Of a stretch of 64,000 nucleotides of DNA, positions 9,340 through 17,616 are shown one piece after another. Position numbers and translations under genes: made by a program. This stretch comes from Burkholderia latens (lineage in GTDB: Bacteria > Pseudomonadota > Gammaproteobacteria > Burkholderiales > Burkholderiaceae): assembly GCF_001718795.1 (NCBI RefSeq), contig NZ_CP013435.1:2790001-2854000 (forward strand), written 5' to 3'. Positions within the stretch are counted from its first letter, which is position 1. Each line of letters begins with the position of its first letter. The notes beneath the pieces were generated by a model. That model made no database searches and had not been told where the DNA came from. It saw only the letters and a program-made list of their open reading frames with translations.

Positions 9340-10119
9340 ATGACCCGAGATCCCCGCCTCACCCTCAACGCGCGCCAGCAGGAATTGCTCGAATGGGTGC
9401 AGCGCGACGGTTTCGTGACGGTCGACGATCTCGCCGCGCACTTCGCGGTCACGCCGCAGACGATCCGCCGCGACGTGAACTGGCTCGCCGACCTGAACCT
9501 GCTGCGCCGCTATCACGGCGGCGCGAGCCTGCCGACCAGTTCGGAGAACGTGTCGTACACGGCACGCCAGCGAATGTTTCACGACGAGAAACGGCGCATC
9601 GCGGCGCTCGCCGCGTCGCACATTCCCGACCAGGCGTCGCTGTTCATCAATCTCGGCACGACGACCGAGGAAGTCGCTCGCGCGCTGAACCGCCATCACG
9701 GGTTGCACGTGATCACGAACAACCTGAACGTCGCGTCGATGATGAGCGGCTACCCCGACTGCGAGGTGCTGATCACGGGCGGCATCGTGCGGCCGTGGGA
9801 CAAGGGCATCGTCGGCGAGCTCGCGATCGACTTCATCCGCCAGTTCAAGGTCGATTACGCGATCATCGGCACGTCGGCGATCGAGGCCGACGGCACGCTG
9901 CGCGACTTCGACACGCGCGAGGTGCGGGTGGCCGAGGCGATCATGCAGCATGCGCGCACCGTCTATCTCGTCGCCGACCATTCGAAGGTCGGCCGCCCGG
10001 CGCTGGTGCGGCAAGGGCACCTGAGCCAGGTGCATGCGCTCTTCACCGACAAGCCGCTGCCGCCGGAGATGGCCGACACGGTCGCCGCCGCAGGCACCCA
10101 GGTGTACGTCGCGGAATGA
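9340..10119 (+). CDS. glpR: Glycerol-3-phosphate regulon repressor GlpR (DeoR family)
   Basis: 259 residues. The N-terminal helix-turn-helix (VTVDDLAAHFAVTPQTIRRD, about residues 25-45) is the DeoR type; the rest is the sugar-phosphate-sensing domain, with FINLGTTTEE and ITNNLNVASMM as effector-site segments. Placement upstream of glpD/glpK/glpF and matching operators before glpD identify it as GlpR, which is released from DNA by glycerol 3-phosphate. The ATG at 9340 follows CCGAGCC, a weak ribosome site. Longer in-frame starts exist but add an unrelated stretch. Confidence 0.93.
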   Translation: MTRDPRLTLNARQQELLEWVQRDGFVTVDDLAAHFAVTPQTIRRDVNWLADLNLLRRYHGGASLPTSSENVSYTARQRMFHDEKRRIAALAASHIPDQASLFINLGTTTEEVARALNRHHGLHVITNNLNVASMMSGYPDCEVLITGGIVRPWDKGIVGELAIDFIRQFKVDYAIIGTSAIEADGTLRDFDTREVRVAEAIMQHARTVYLVADHSKVGRPALVRQGHLSQVHALFTDKPLPPEMADTVAAAGTQVYVAE

Positions 10120-10233
10120 TCGCCCCGATGCTGCGCCGCACCCGAAACTTCAAGTGAAATCAAGAAGTTGACGCGCCGGCCGAACCGCTTCAGGGCCGTG
10201 CGCCTGTCAAACTGAAAATTAACGGGGCGCGAT

Positions 10234-10262
10234 TTGTCGTTGCCCGCGCGCTCGACTAGACT
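10234..10262 (+). promoter_or_regulatory. Sigma-70-type promoter for the 65-residue gene
   Basis: TTGTCG, 17-base spacer, TAGACT. Transcription would start near 10269, giving a leader of about 150 bases that includes the palindrome at 10350-10366. Confidence 0.5.
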
Positions 10263-10349
10263 CCAGTTCCCCGGCCCGTTCGCTCGACCCGCCCGTGCCA
10301 AGGCGTGGGCGAATCCGAAGGCCGGCGAATACAGCTTTCCCCCCAAGCC

Positions 10350-10366
10350 ATACCCCCGCGGGGTAT
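10350..10366. promoter_or_regulatory. Palindrome resembling CsoR/FrmR/RcnR-type operators
   Basis: ATACCCC-CGC-GGGGTAT, perfect 7-base arms, 56 bases before the start of the 65-residue gene. Known operators of the CsoR/RcnR/FrmR family have the same ATAC-(G/C run)-GTAT form. It lies about 80 bases downstream of the predicted transcription start, so it may instead act as an RNA hairpin. Confidence 0.4.
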
Positions 10367-10422
10367 CGCGCGCCGGCGCCCGCGCCGGCCGCGCGGGCAG
10401 ACCGATTGCCATGGAGAGAACG

Positions 10423-10620
10423 ATGCTGAGCCCGCATGAATTCGCCACGCTATTGCTTGTGAAGGACGCCCCCGACCAGGGCGACATGGACAGGGATGAA
10501 CTCGACGCGCTGCTCGAGCAGCAGCTTGTCCGGCTGGAAGGACTTGGATCGGGGCGCAAATACTGCGTGACCGAGACGGGCGACGCCGCACTGCGATCCA
10601 TCAAATACCGCTATTCGTGA
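10423..10620 (+). CDS. 65-residue protein of unknown function, mini winged-helix-like
   Basis: Very small acidic/basic mixed protein. The segment DELDALLEQQLVRLE followed by KYCVTETGDAAL has the shape of the second half of a winged helix (recognition helix, wing, then the TExGxxxL ending seen in many small winged-helix proteins). The first recognition half is missing, so DNA binding is speculative. The ATG at 10423 has GGAGAG at a good distance; an upstream in-frame ATG at 10411 lacks one. It has its own promoter and lies inside the glycerol block, between glpR and glpD. Confidence 0.65.
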   Translation: MLSPHEFATLLLVKDAPDQGDMDRDELDALLEQQLVRLEGLGSGRKYCVTETGDAALRSIKYRYS

Positions 10621-10648
10621 AGTTCCGCTGGTCCTGACCCGAGCGCGC

Positions 10649-10676
10649 CGGCCGGATTCCCGGCCGCGCCGCTTTC
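10649..10676 (+). terminator. Possible terminator after the 65-residue gene
   Basis: Stem CGGCCGG-ATTC-CCGGCCG with GC-rich imperfect extension, then GCTTTC. Weak T-run, so only a possibility. Confidence 0.35.
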
Positions 10677-10718
10677 TCCGCCTGTCACGCCTTTCCCGCC
10701 CCTCGCAGCCGTACCGCG

Positions 10719-11087
10719 TCAGCCGCCGCGCAGCGTCGGATCGACCGCGGCCCGCCAGCTGACCGCCTGGGCACGTGCGCCGTTGAAATAGGCGACCCAG
10801 CCGGCGCGCCCGGCCGCGTCCGGCGCCGCATAGTGCGCCGAAAGTTCGTTTACGAACGTGCAATAGTTCGCTTGCGTCAATCCGCGATACCGCTTCGCAA
10901 CGTACGCGTCGTACAGCGCCGAATACACCGGTTGCGCGTCCGCACCCCAGTCGCGCGCGGCGCCGCCGCACGCCGTCTGCAGGTCGACGAACGACGGCGC
11001 ACGCCAGTTGCCGGCCAGCGGCGGCGTGCCGGCGCTGCACGCCGACAGCACGACGGCGCACGCGCCGGCCCACATCCCAATACGCAT
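10719..11087 (-). CDS. Small lipoprotein of unknown function
   Basis: 122 residues with a lipoprotein signal: a charged start, hydrophobic core (MWAGACAVVL) and lipobox LSAC with the acylated Cys at residue 17. The mature part contains FVDLQTACGG and ends in a short Ala/Arg-rich region; I recognise no domain. Convergent with the 65-residue gene and divergent from glpD, with 162 bases between the two starts. A role in the glycerol regulon is possible, because GlpR operators sit in the shared region. Confidence 0.75.
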   Translation of the reverse strand: MRIGMWAGACAVVLSACSAGTPPLAGNWRAPSFVDLQTACGGAARDWGADAQPVYSALYDAYVAKRYRGLTQANYCTFVNELSAHYAAPDAAGRAGWVAYFNGARAQAVSWRAAVDPTLRGG

Positions 11088-11169
11088 GATTCACCTCGCG
11101 AGACGATCGATGCCGCCAGTATCGTCCGGGATCGCGCTGCGCGCTACTGGCCCGCTTTTTCGAACTTTA

Positions 11170-11189
11170 CTTTTTCGATTTCGTTCGTT
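11170..11189. promoter_or_regulatory. GlpR-type operator, copy 1 (imperfect)
   Basis: Against the E. coli GlpR consensus as I recall it (WATKYTCGWWWWCGAWMATW), 16 of 20 positions agree, including TCG-ATTT-CGT at the centre. It abuts copy 2 with no gap. A weak promoter (TTTACT at 11166, 16-base spacer, TTAAAT at 11188) would be covered by both copies. Confidence 0.55.
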
Positions 11190-11209
11190 AAATTTCGAAT
11201 TCGAACATT
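11190..11209. promoter_or_regulatory. GlpR-type operator, copy 2 (near-consensus)
   Basis: Matches 19 of 20 positions of the E. coli GlpR operator consensus as recalled, and contains the 12-bp perfect palindrome TTCGAATTCGAA at 11194-11205. It lies 40 bases before the glpD start. A further ATGTTCG half-site follows at 11212-11218, making an everted pair with the right half of this operator (CGAACAT-TTC-ATGTTCG). Confidence 0.75.
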
Positions 11210-11249
11210 TCATGTTCGCCCATTTCCATCAGACGATAAGGACAGCAGG

Positions 11250-12773
11250 GTGACCCAACCGAATCGCTACGATCTGCTCGTCGTCGGCGGCGGCATCAAC
11301 GGCGCGGGCATCGCGCGCGACGCGGCCGGCCGCGGCCTGTCGGTCCTGCTCTGCGAGCAGGACGACCTCGCATCGCACACGTCGTCGTCCAGCACGAAGC
11401 TCATTCACGGCGGCCTGCGCTATCTCGAGTACAACGAATTCGGCCTGGTGCGCAAAGCGCTGCAGGAGCGCGAGACGCTGCTGCGCGCGGCGCCGCACAT
11501 CATGTGGCCGCTGCGTTTCGTCATGCCTCACATGCCGAACCTGCGGCCGGCGTGGCTGATCCGCATCGGCCTGTTCCTCTACGATCACCTCGCGAAACGC
11601 GAGCTGCTGCCCGGCTCGCGCGGCATCGACATGCGCCGCCATGCGGCCGGCAAGCCGCTGATCGACTCGATCAAGCGCGGCTTCGTGTATTCGGACGGCT
11701 GGGTCGACGACGCGCGCCTCGTCGTGCTGAATGCGCTCGACGCGAAGGAGCGCGGCGCCGAGATCCTCACCCGCACGAAGCTCGTGTCGGCGGAACGCCG
11801 CGGCGACGAATGGGAAGCGCGGCTGCAGCACGCGGACGGATCGATCCGCGTCGTGCATGCGCGTGCGGTCGCGAACGCGGCCGGCCCGTGGGTCGGCGAC
11901 GTGCTGCATGGCGCACTCGGCCGCGGCGCGCACCACAGCGTGCGGCTCGTGAAGGGCAGCCACATCATCACGCGACGCCTGTTCGAGCACGATCACGCAT
12001 ACATCTTCCAGAACCCGGACAAGCGGATCATCTTCGCGATTCCGTACGAACACGACTTCACGCTGATCGGCACGACCGACGTCGAATACACGAACGATCC
12101 CGCGAAAGTCGCGATCGATCGCGACGAGACGCAGTATCTGTGCGAGTCGATCAACCGCTATTTCAAGCGCAAGATTTCGCCGGCCGACGTGCACTGGACC
12201 TACTCGGGCGTGCGCCCGCTGCTCGAGGACGAAAACGCGGCGAACGCGTCGGCGGTCACGCGCGACTACCGCCTCGAGATGGACGACGGCGCGGGCGCGC
12301 CGCTGCTGTCGGTGTTCGGCGGCAAGATCACGACGTTCCGCAAGCTCGCGGAGGAAGCCGGCGACCTGCTGTGCCGCGCGCTCGGCCGCGATGCGAAAAC
12401 GTGGACGGCGGGTGCGCCGCTGCCCGGCGGCGATATCGCGAACGCGAAGTTCGACGCGTTCGCCGACGCGTTCGCGAAACGTCACCCGTGGCTGCCCGCC
12501 GCGCTCGCACGCCGCTATGCGCGTGCATACGGCACGCGTGCGGAACGCGTGATCGAAGGCGCGACGTCGCTCGCCGAGCTCGGCACGGAAGTCGCGCCCG
12601 GCCTCTTCGACGCCGAACTGCGCTATCTGCGCGACGTCGAATGGGCGACTTGCGCGCAGGACGTGCTGTGGCGCCGTTCGAAGCTCGGCCTGCACGTCGC
12701 GCCGGGCACGCTCGACGCGGTGACGGCCGCGGTCGATGCGTGGTTCGCCGCCGCGCATGCGCCGCACGCGTGA
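11250..12773 (+). CDS. glpD: Aerobic glycerol-3-phosphate dehydrogenase
   Basis: 507-residue membrane-associated FAD enzyme that oxidises sn-glycerol 3-phosphate to dihydroxyacetone phosphate and feeds ubiquinone. The FAD-binding GGGINGAGIARDAAGRG lies near residues 13-29, followed by SSSSTKLIHGGLRYLE, and VRPLL and FGGKITTFRKL late in the protein, all typical of GlpD. Length matches E. coli GlpD (501). Start is GTG at 11250 with AAGGA 7 bases upstream. Preceded by tandem GlpR operators, so induction by glycerol 3-phosphate is expected. Confidence 0.97.
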   Translation: MTQPNRYDLLVVGGGINGAGIARDAAGRGLSVLLCEQDDLASHTSSSSTKLIHGGLRYLEYNEFGLVRKALQERETLLRAAPHIMWPLRFVMPHMPNLRPAWLIRIGLFLYDHLAKRELLPGSRGIDMRRHAAGKPLIDSIKRGFVYSDGWVDDARLVVLNALDAKERGAEILTRTKLVSAERRGDEWEARLQHADGSIRVVHARAVANAAGPWVGDVLHGALGRGAHHSVRLVKGSHIITRRLFEHDHAYIFQNPDKRIIFAIPYEHDFTLIGTTDVEYTNDPAKVAIDRDETQYLCESINRYFKRKISPADVHWTYSGVRPLLEDENAANASAVTRDYRLEMDDGAGAPLLSVFGGKITTFRKLAEEAGDLLCRALGRDAKTWTAGAPLPGGDIANAKFDAFADAFAKRHPWLPAALARRYARAYGTRAERVIEGATSLAELGTEVAPGLFDAELRYLRDVEWATCAQDVLWRRSKLGLHVAPGTLDAVTAAVDAWFAAAHAPHA

Positions 12774-12901
12774 TGCGTTCGCAGTCGCAGTTCTAATGCG
12801 TTTGCAGTTGCAGTCGCCTGACCGACGTTGATTCACCGACGCGCCGCGTAACATGCGGCGCGCATCACAACTACGCCAATCCACGGATGGAGATGAGAGA
12901 C

Positions 12902-14404
12902 ATGCAGGACCAGTACATCCTCGCGCTTGACCAGGGCACGACGAGCTCCCGCGCAATGCTGTTCGATCGCCAGGGCAACATCGTTTCGATCGCCCAGAAG
13001 GAATTCGAACAGATCTACCCGCAACCTGGCTGGGTCGAGCACGACCCGCAGGAAATCTGGTCGACGCAAGCGGGCGTCGCCGCCGAGGCCGTCACGCGCA
13101 CCGGCCTGAACGGCACGTCGATCGCCGCGATCGGCATCACGAACCAGCGCGAGACGACGATCGTCTGGGATCGCGAGACGGGCCAGCCCGTCTACAACGC
13201 GATCGTGTGGCAGGACCGCCGCACCGCCGACTTCTGCGATTCGCTGAAGAAGCAGGGCCTCGAGGCGAAGGTGCGCGCGAAGACGGGCCTCCCGATCGAC
13301 TCGTATTTCTCCGCGACGAAGATCCGCTGGATCCTCGACAACGTGCCGGGCGCGCGCGACAAGGCGCGTCAAGGCAAACTCGCCTTCGGCACGGTCGACA
13401 GCTGGCTCGTGTGGAACTTCACGAAGCACGAGCTGCACGTGACCGACGTGACGAACGCATCGCGCACGATGCTGTTCAACATCCATACGCGCGAGTGGGA
13501 CAGCGAGCTGCTCGAACTGCTCGACATCCCGCGCAGCATGTTGCCGGAAGTAAAGGCGTCGTCGGAAATCTACGGCCACACGAAAACCACGGTGTTCGCG
13601 TCTAAGATCCCGCTCGCGGGGATCGCCGGCGATCAGCACGCGGCGCTGTTCGGCCAGATGTGCACGACGTCGGGCATGGTGAAGAACACCTACGGCACCG
13701 GCTGCTTCCTGATGATGAACACCGGCAGCAAGCCGATCGAATCGAAGAACAACCTCGTCACGACGATCGCATGGCAGATCGGCGACGACGTGCAATACGC
13801 GCTCGAGGGCAGCATCTTCATCGCAGGCGCGGTCGTGCAGTGGCTGCGGGACGGTGTCGGCATCATCAAGACCGCCGCCGAAATCGAAGCGCTCGCGGCG
13901 AGCGTGCCGCACACCGACGGCGTGTATCTCGTGCCGGCGTTCGCGGGCCTCGGCGCGCCGCACTGGAATGCACGCGCACGCGGGTCGGTATTCGGCGTCA
14001 CGCGCGGCACGACGTCCGCGCACCTCGCGCGCGCGGCGCTCGACGCGATCGCATACCAGTCGCTCGACGTGCTGGCCGCGATGGAAGCCGACTCGGGCAT
14101 CAGCATCGGCGAGCTGCGCGTCGACGGCGGCGCGAGCGCGAACAACCTGCTGATGCAGTTCCAGGCGGACCTGCTCGGCGTCGACGCGGTGCGTCCGCAG
14201 ATCACCGAAACGACCGCCCTCGGCGCGGCCTACCTTGCGGGCCTCGCGATCGGCTACTGGAAGAACCTCGACGAAGTGCGCAGCCAGTGGCAGCTCGATC
14301 GCCGCTTCTCGCCGTCGATGCCGAAGGACCAGGTCGAGCGCTGCATGGCCGGCTGGCAGCGTGCGGTGCGCGCCGCGAAGGCGTGGGCCGACGACGCTCA
14401 GTAA
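12902..14404 (+). CDS. glpK: Glycerol kinase
   Basis: 500-residue FGGY-family kinase making sn-glycerol 3-phosphate from glycerol and ATP. It starts with the nucleotide-binding [11 protein letters not shown] and carries the ITNQRET and IVWQDRRT segments, [10 protein letters not shown] and the second phosphate loop [14 protein letters not shown] at 12902 (MQDQYIL) is chosen because GAGAG precedes it; ATGs at 12887 and 12893 are in frame. The glpD-glpK gap is 128 bases, and glpF follows after 95 bases. Co-transcription is likely but not provable here. Confidence 0.97.
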   Translation: MQDQYILALDQGTTSSRAMLFDRQGNIVSIAQKEFEQIYPQPGWVEHDPQEIWSTQAGVAAEAVTRTGLNGTSIAAIGITNQRETTIVWDRETGQPVYNAIVWQDRRTADFCDSLKKQGLEAKVRAKTGLPIDSYFSATKIRWILDNVPGARDKARQGKLAFGTVDSWLVWNFTKHELHVTDVTNASRTMLFNIHTREWDSELLELLDIPRSMLPEVKASSEIYGHTKTTVFASKIPLAGIAGDQHAALFGQMCTTSGMVKNTYGTGCFLMMNTGSKPIESKNNLVTTIAWQIGDDVQYALEGSIFIAGAVVQWLRDGVGIIKTAAEIEALAASVPHTDGVYLVPAFAGLGAPHWNARARGSVFGVTRGTTSAHLARAALDAIAYQSLDVLAAMEADSGISIGELRVDGGASANNLLMQFQADLLGVDAVRPQITETTALGAAYLAGLAIGYWKNLDEVRSQWQLDRRFSPSMPKDQVERCMAGWQRAVRAAKAWADDAQ

Positions 14405-14499
14405 AGGGCGAAGCAGTCACTCAAGCAATCCGAACGAAATACAACAACGCCGGCGGACCGCGCAACGCGCGAGTCCGCCGCGATCTACGAGAGACAAAC

Positions 14500-15216
14500 A
14501 TGTCACCTTATATTGCAGAATTCATCGGCACCGCCATTCTCGTGCTGCTCGGCAACGGCGCGGTTGCGAACGTGCTGCTTGCGAAGACCAAGGGCAAGGG
14601 CGCCGACCTGATCGTGATCGTGATGGGCTGGGCGATGGCCGTGTTCGTCGCCGTGTACGTGACCGCGTCGTTCAGCGGCGCGCACCTGAACCCGATCGTC
14701 ACGATCAGCCTCGCGCTCGCGGGCAAGTTCGCCTGGTCGAAGGTCGGCGGCTACATCGTTGCGCAGATGCTCGGCGGGATGGCCGGCGCATTGCTCGTGT
14801 GGCTCGCGTATCGGCAACACTTCGCGAAGGAAGTCGATGCGGACCTGAAGCTCGCCGTGTTCTGCACGGCGCCCGCGATCCGCAGCACCACGCACAACGT
14901 GCTGACCGAAGCGATCTGCACGTTCGTGCTGATCCTCGGCGTGCTGTATCTCGCGTCGCCGCAGGTCGGCCTCGGCGCGCTCGATGCGCTGCCCGTCGGC
15001 CTGCTCGTGCTCGGCATCGGCATCTCGCTCGGCGGCCCGACCGGATATGCGATGAGTCCGGCGCGCGACCTGTCGCCGCGGCTGATGCATGCGCTGCTGC
15101 CGATCCCGGGCAAGCGCGACAGCGATTGGCGCTACGCGTGGGTGCCGGTGATCGGCCCGCTGCTCGGCGGCGCCGCGGCAGCCGGCCTGTATCTGCGCCT
15201 GCACGCGATGGCGTGA
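14500..15216 (+). CDS. glpF: Glycerol uptake facilitator (aquaglyceroporin)
   Basis: 238-residue inner-membrane channel of the MIP family with six spans and two half-helices. The two signature motifs that form the pore are altered: the first reads HLNPIVT (NPI at residues 64-66) and the second MSPARD (SPA at 186-188). Canonical GlpF has NPA in both. The Arg after the second motif (R189), which lines the selectivity filter, and Asp190 are kept. Gene order glpK then glpF is the reverse of E. coli glpFK. A GAGA-rich ribosome site precedes the ATG at 14500. Confidence 0.93.
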   Translation: MSPYIAEFIGTAILVLLGNGAVANVLLAKTKGKGADLIVIVMGWAMAVFVAVYVTASFSGAHLNPIVTISLALAGKFAWSKVGGYIVAQMLGGMAGALLVWLAYRQHFAKEVDADLKLAVFCTAPAIRSTTHNVLTEAICTFVLILGVLYLASPQVGLGALDALPVGLLVLGIGISLGGPTGYAMSPARDLSPRLMHALLPIPGKRDSDWRYAWVPVIGPLLGGAAAAGLYLRLHAMA

Positions 15217-15666
15217 TCGGGCGTTCCATTCGACCTCGGGCCGCAACGCCAGCCCGGGTCGGCGCCTGAGCGCGCGGCAGCGGTTGCCGCGCGCCCTGCC
15301 CCTTCCCTTTTCACCGAGCGCCGCCGGCAATCGCCCGCGGCCGCCACTCGCGACCTCGACTTCAGTCAGGACGACGATCGATGACGGGCTCGCCGCGCGA
15401 ACCGGCCGAGACTGCGATGACGTCGTGACAGCCGGGGCGCATGGTCGATGCGCAATGGACGTGGCGGCGGCCGGCGGCGGCATGCCGCAGTCGCCATCGC
15501 CGCGTCGGAAAGCGCGCGCGAATCCGATACGCCGGAGCGGCCCGGCGGGCGAACCGGTTTGCCGTATGCGTCGCGAACCGCTCGCCGAGCGTCGCGCGGC
15601 GCGGTTGCGAAAGCACGTATCATGGCGGGATGCCCGGCGTCGCCGGCACTCTGCTTCTTCACCACC
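15217..15666. other. 450-base gap after glpF
   Basis: Contains the hairpin at 15270-15294. Frames here are Arg/Pro/Ala-rich without a convincing start, so I see no gene. A longer N-terminal start of the HAD gene (ATG at 15622) would use only the last 45 bases. Confidence 0.4.
15270..15294 (+). terminator. Likely terminator after glpF
   Basis: Perfect 10-bp stem GCGCGCGGCA / TGCCGCGCGC with a 5-base loop, followed by a pyrimidine-rich CCTGCCCCTTCCC tract rather than a pure T-run. Plausible transcription end for glpD-K-F. Confidence 0.5.
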
Positions 15667-16353
15667 ATGCTCGATCATCTCATCTGCGACTGCGACGGCG
15701 TACTCGTCGACAGCGAAGTCATTGCCGACCGCGTGCTGTTCGAAACGCTGTCCGCGACGTTTCCGCACCTCGATTTCGCCGACGCCGCGAAATCCGCCTT
15801 CGGCCAGCAGACGTCGCGCTTTCTCGCCGGGCTCGAAGCGCATTTCGGGATCCGGATGCCCGAGAACTTCATCGACACCATCGAGCACAACATCGAGACC
15901 GGCCTCGCGCAATCGCTCGCGCCGATCACCGGCGTGCGCGACGCGTTGCTGAAGGTCGAGCTGCCCGCTGCCGTGGTGTCGAACAGCCGGCTCGCGCGCG
16001 TGCGCAGCTCGCTGAAGCGCGCATCGCTCACCGAAATTTTCGGCGATCGCGTGTTCAGCTCCGAGCAGGTCGCGCGGCCGAAGCCTTACCCGGACGTGTA
16101 CCTGCACGCAGCGAAGACGCTCGGCGTCGCGCCGGCGCGCTGCATCGTGGTCGAGGACAGCGTGTCGGGCCTGAACGCGGCGCGCGCCGCGGGGATGAAG
16201 ACGATCGCGTTCGTCGGCGCGAGCCACATCCCCGACAACTACGCGGACGCGCTGCGCGCGATGGGCATCACGCGGATCATGCGCAACATGGACGAACTGC
16301 CGGCGCTCGTCGCCGCCGGCCTGCGCGGCGAGTTCGGCGACGTGCAGTCCTGA
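15667..16353 (+). CDS. HAD-superfamily phosphatase, beta-phosphoglucomutase-like
   Basis: 228 residues. Motif I CDCDGVLVDSE at residues 6-16 holds the nucleophilic Asp pair, followed by a helical cap domain, motif II VVSNS and motif III/IV (KPYPDVYLHAAKTLG and VVEDSVSGLNAARAAG). This is the subfamily that includes phosphoglycolate-type and sugar-phosphate phosphatases (YieH/GS1-like). Start ATG at 15667 places motif I at the expected distance from the N-terminus; the ribosome site is weak, and ATG at 15622 is an alternative. The substrate is unknown. Confidence 0.85.
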   Translation: MLDHLICDCDGVLVDSEVIADRVLFETLSATFPHLDFADAAKSAFGQQTSRFLAGLEAHFGIRMPENFIDTIEHNIETGLAQSLAPITGVRDALLKVELPAAVVSNSRLARVRSSLKRASLTEIFGDRVFSSEQVARPKPYPDVYLHAAKTLGVAPARCIVVEDSVSGLNAARAAGMKTIAFVGASHIPDNYADALRAMGITRIMRNMDELPALVAAGLRGEFGDVQS

Positions 16354-16453
16354 CGGCCGGCCGCCCGAGGCCGGCCCGGAACGGCCAGGCCGCCCGGTGC
16401 GCGATGCCGCCCGCAGGCCGCGTCGCGCGCACCGGCGCGCAGCAGCCGCCCCG

Positions 16454-17164
16454 TCAGGCCGGTTCGCAGCAGCGCTCGCGCGCGGCCGCGAGCGCTTCGC
16501 GGAATTCGACCAGCTCCGCGATCGTCAGCATCGGCAGCCCATGCAGCCGCGCGAACCGCTCGACGTCGTCGCCGCGCGTCATCGTGCCGTCCGGATTCAT
16601 CAGTTCACACAGCACGCCGGCCGGCTTCAACCCCGCGAGGATCGACAGATCGACCGTCCCTTCGGTATGGCCGCGGCGCGCGAGCACGCCGCCCGGCTGC
16701 GCGCGCAGCGGAAACACGTGGCCGGGGCGCACGATGTCATACGGCTTCGCATCGTCGGCGATCGCCGCGCGGATCGTCGTCACACGATCGGCCGCGGACA
16801 CGCCCGTATGCACGCCTTCACGTGCCTCGATCGACACGGTAAACGCGGTGCCGTTGCGGCTTTCGTTGGTCTGCACCATCGGTGGCAGCTCGAGCGCGCG
16901 CACCTTGTCGTCGGTCAGGCACAGGCACACGATGCCGCTGCACTCGCGGATCAGCAGCGCCATCGTCTCGGGCGTGATGCGTTCGGCGGCGACGATCAGG
17001 TCGGCCTCGTTTTCACGGTCGTGATCGTCCTGCAACACGACCGCGCGGCCCGCGCGCAATGCGTCGAGCGCGGCGGCGATGCGCGGCGGCACCGGTTCGG
17101 AATCCAGCAACGGGAGATCGGCAAAGGCATCGGCGGGTGCCGACGAAACGGACTTGAAGGACAT
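16454..17164 (-). CDS. ribB: 3,4-dihydroxy-2-butanone 4-phosphate synthase
   Basis: 236-residue enzyme converting ribulose 5-phosphate to 3,4-dihydroxy-2-butanone 4-phosphate and formate, the four-carbon donor for riboflavin. Signature segments are [40 protein letters not shown] and [12 protein letters not shown]. It is a stand-alone RibB with no GTP cyclohydrolase II domain. The ATG at 17164 has AGGAGCG just upstream. The leader of over 260 bases contains an FMN riboswitch. Confidence 0.96.
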   Translation of the reverse strand: MSFKSVSSAPADAFADLPLLDSEPVPPRIAAALDALRAGRAVVLQDDHDRENEADLIVAAERITPETMALLIRECSGIVCLCLTDDKVRALELPPMVQTNESRNGTAFTVSIEAREGVHTGVSAADRVTTIRAAIADDAKPYDIVRPGHVFPLRAQPGGVLARRGHTEGTVDLSILAGLKPAGVLCELMNPDGTMTRGDDVERFARLHGLPMLTIAELVEFREALAAARERCCEPA

Positions 17165-17283
17165 GTGAAACGCTCCTCGCGATTACGATTTGGGCGAAAA
17201 ACGTTCCAGGGCATTGCAAACAGACAGAACGACAACCCGCTTCGCACACACGGCGAAGCGGCCCTGACGGACATGACTATCTG

Positions 17284-17430
17284 CACATCTTCTCTCATCC
17301 GGACTGTAACCGTCGGCTCTGGCATTCGACCAGATCTGCTGACCCCGCGCGGATGCGCGGGCGCTCGCGGGCTCGCCGGCTTTCGCCAGCCTACCGCCGG
17401 TGGGGAATTTCGCCCCGCCCTGAAGACGCA
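17284..17430 (-). ncRNA. FMN riboswitch (RFN element) in the ribB leader
   Basis: Read on the minus strand, it contains the conserved RFN blocks in order: CTTCAGGGCGGGG, GAAATTCCCCACCGGCGG, a variable GC-rich arm, GTCAGCAGATCTGGT, AATGCCAGAGCCGACGG and AGTCCGGATGAGAGAAG. Between aptamer and gene, a 9-bp hairpin (CCGCTTCGC / GCGAAGCGG, 17237-17261) may be part of the expression platform, but no T-run follows it. FMN binding is expected to lower ribB expression. Confidence 0.93.
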
Positions 17431-17616
17431 CTGATTGCCGGCCGGGGATCCACCCCGACGCCGGCGGGCCAAGCATACATCAGCCGCGCTCGCCACGCAG
17501 CCGATCACACTCAAAACCTTACTGACGGTATCGTCTAACGGCATCGCCCGAACGGCCGGCGCCGTGCTTGCGCGACCGCCGCGGCCGGAACCGGCGCGAC
17601 GCGGTCAACGGTGCGT
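17431..17616. other. Upstream part of the ribB leader and promoter region
   Basis: Lies between the riboswitch aptamer and the stop of the XRE-cupin gene. It must hold the ribB promoter on the minus strand, but I cannot identify clear hexamers. Confidence 0.4.

Larger units (their letters stand above)
10120..10422. other. Intergenic region with a promoter and a GC-rich palindrome
   Basis: Separates glpR from the 65-residue gene. It contains a good sigma-70-type promoter (10234-10262) and the ATACCCC/GGGGTAT palindrome (10350-10366). Otherwise I see no gene. Confidence 0.5.
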
